Positions 63,837-64,000 of a stretch of DNA of 64,000 bases are shown one piece after another. The stretch comes from Caballeronia sp. M1242 (GTDB lineage Bacteria; Pseudomonadota; Gammaproteobacteria; Burkholderiales; Burkholderiaceae). Position numbers and translations under genes: made by a program. Position 1 is the first letter of the stretch. Each line of letters begins with the position of its first letter. The stretch spans positions 2,666,001 through 2,730,000 of the forward strand of contig NZ_CP071129.1 of the NCBI RefSeq assembly GCF_017220215.1. The letters are read 5' to 3'. The notes under the pieces were generated by a model. The model saw only the letters and a program-made list of their open reading frames with translations, made no database searches and was not told the origin of the DNA.

Positions 63837-64000
63837 AACGCCTCGCCACCGTTGTCGTGTTGGCCGCGCCGATGTTCGCCCATGCCGCCGACATGAACGC
63901 CGTGAATCATGCCGCGCAGATCGCCTCGGGCGTCGGCGCAGGCAGCGCGGTGCCGTCGCTCGGCTTCGGCGCGGTGCTGCAAACGCTGCTCGGGCTCGCC
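63833..64000 (+). CDS. fliO: Flagellar biosynthesis protein FliO, N-terminal part
   Basis: 56 codons to the window edge. MKRLATVVVLAAPMFAHAADMN has the form of a signal peptide cleaved after AHA. A Gly/Ala segment and the start of a hydrophobic helix (FGAVLQTLLGLA) follow. FliO helps assemble the FliP export-gate ring. Position after fliN and the ATGA overlap support the call. The rest of the gene is outside the window. Confidence 0.85.
   Translation, partial: MKRLATVVVLAAPMFAHAADMNAVNHAAQIASGVGAGSAVPSLGFGAVLQTLLGLA

Noticed and set aside
1..64000. CRISPR arrays and rRNA/tRNA genes
   Set aside because: No regularly spaced identical repeats other than the TTGGC tract and the 216-bp protein repeat, and no rRNA or tRNA sequence was recognised.

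Overview
The window is a 64 kb piece of a high-GC beta-proteobacterial chromosome. The family is most likely Burkholderiaceae, in the Paraburkholderia/Caballeronia/Burkholderia group. The reasons are the GC-rich codon use, the glmU-glmS pair, ahcY-holin-metF behind an SAH riboswitch, the folB/pteridine-reductase/ttcA cluster, and the order fhlB-fliK-like-fliT-fliS / fliE / fliFGHIJK / fliLMNO. The genus is an inference from gene order and repeats, not a database result.

Layout. 1-3.3 kb: a truncated LysR regulator and a glucarate catabolic operon (garL-garR) followed by a multiply frameshifted remnant of gudD. 3.6-10.7 kb: cell-wall precursor synthesis (glmS, glmU), tRNA thiolation (ttcA), pterin genes (folB and a PTR1-like reductase), a MidA-type methyltransferase and a DUF2905 protein. 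10.7-11.6 kb: an inverted pair of dispersed repeats. 11.6-17.7 kb: cca, a GST, an NDUFA9-like protein, slt, 5-formyl-THF cyclo-ligase and a MarR-like regulator. 17.8-22.2 kb: 5-oxoprolinase pxpBCA with the paired membrane proteins DUF969/DUF979, probably a 5-oxoproline utilisation unit. 22.2-29.2 kb: a dipeptide ABC transporter (dppABCDF) with a TraB/GumN protein. 29.4-37.5 kb: an orphan glycosyltransferase, the methyl cycle unit ahcY-holin-metF, lrgAB with a divergent LysR regulator, and a DUF937-OmpA fusion. 37.8-39.5 kb: an AidB-like acyl-CoA dehydrogenase.

39.5-50.1 kb is the part that stands out. Base composition drops and a 1.4 kb gene-free stretch opens the region. It is followed by a predicted lipoprotein and then a large protein with an HELGH metallopeptidase motif and tandem 72-residue repeats. 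Next come all three parts of a type I secretion machine: an HlyB-like ABC exporter, an HlyD-like adaptor and a TolC/CyaE-like outer-membrane channel. The repeat gene is split by a clean 2-base deletion inside one repeat unit. It carries neither a signal peptide nor RTX nonapeptides, so it is a candidate unconventional type I substrate, probably acquired horizontally.

50.3-64 kb is a flagellar cluster. A minus-strand arm (fliS, fliT, a fliK-like gene, an FhlB-like switch protein) sits behind a good sigma-28 promoter, with fliE separate. The plus-strand arm is fliFGHIJK followed by fliLMN and the start of fliO. A second inverted pair of the dispersed repeats, with an 11-copy TTGGC microsatellite between its arms, splits fliK from fliL. 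No tRNA, rRNA, CRISPR, integrase or transposase gene was seen.
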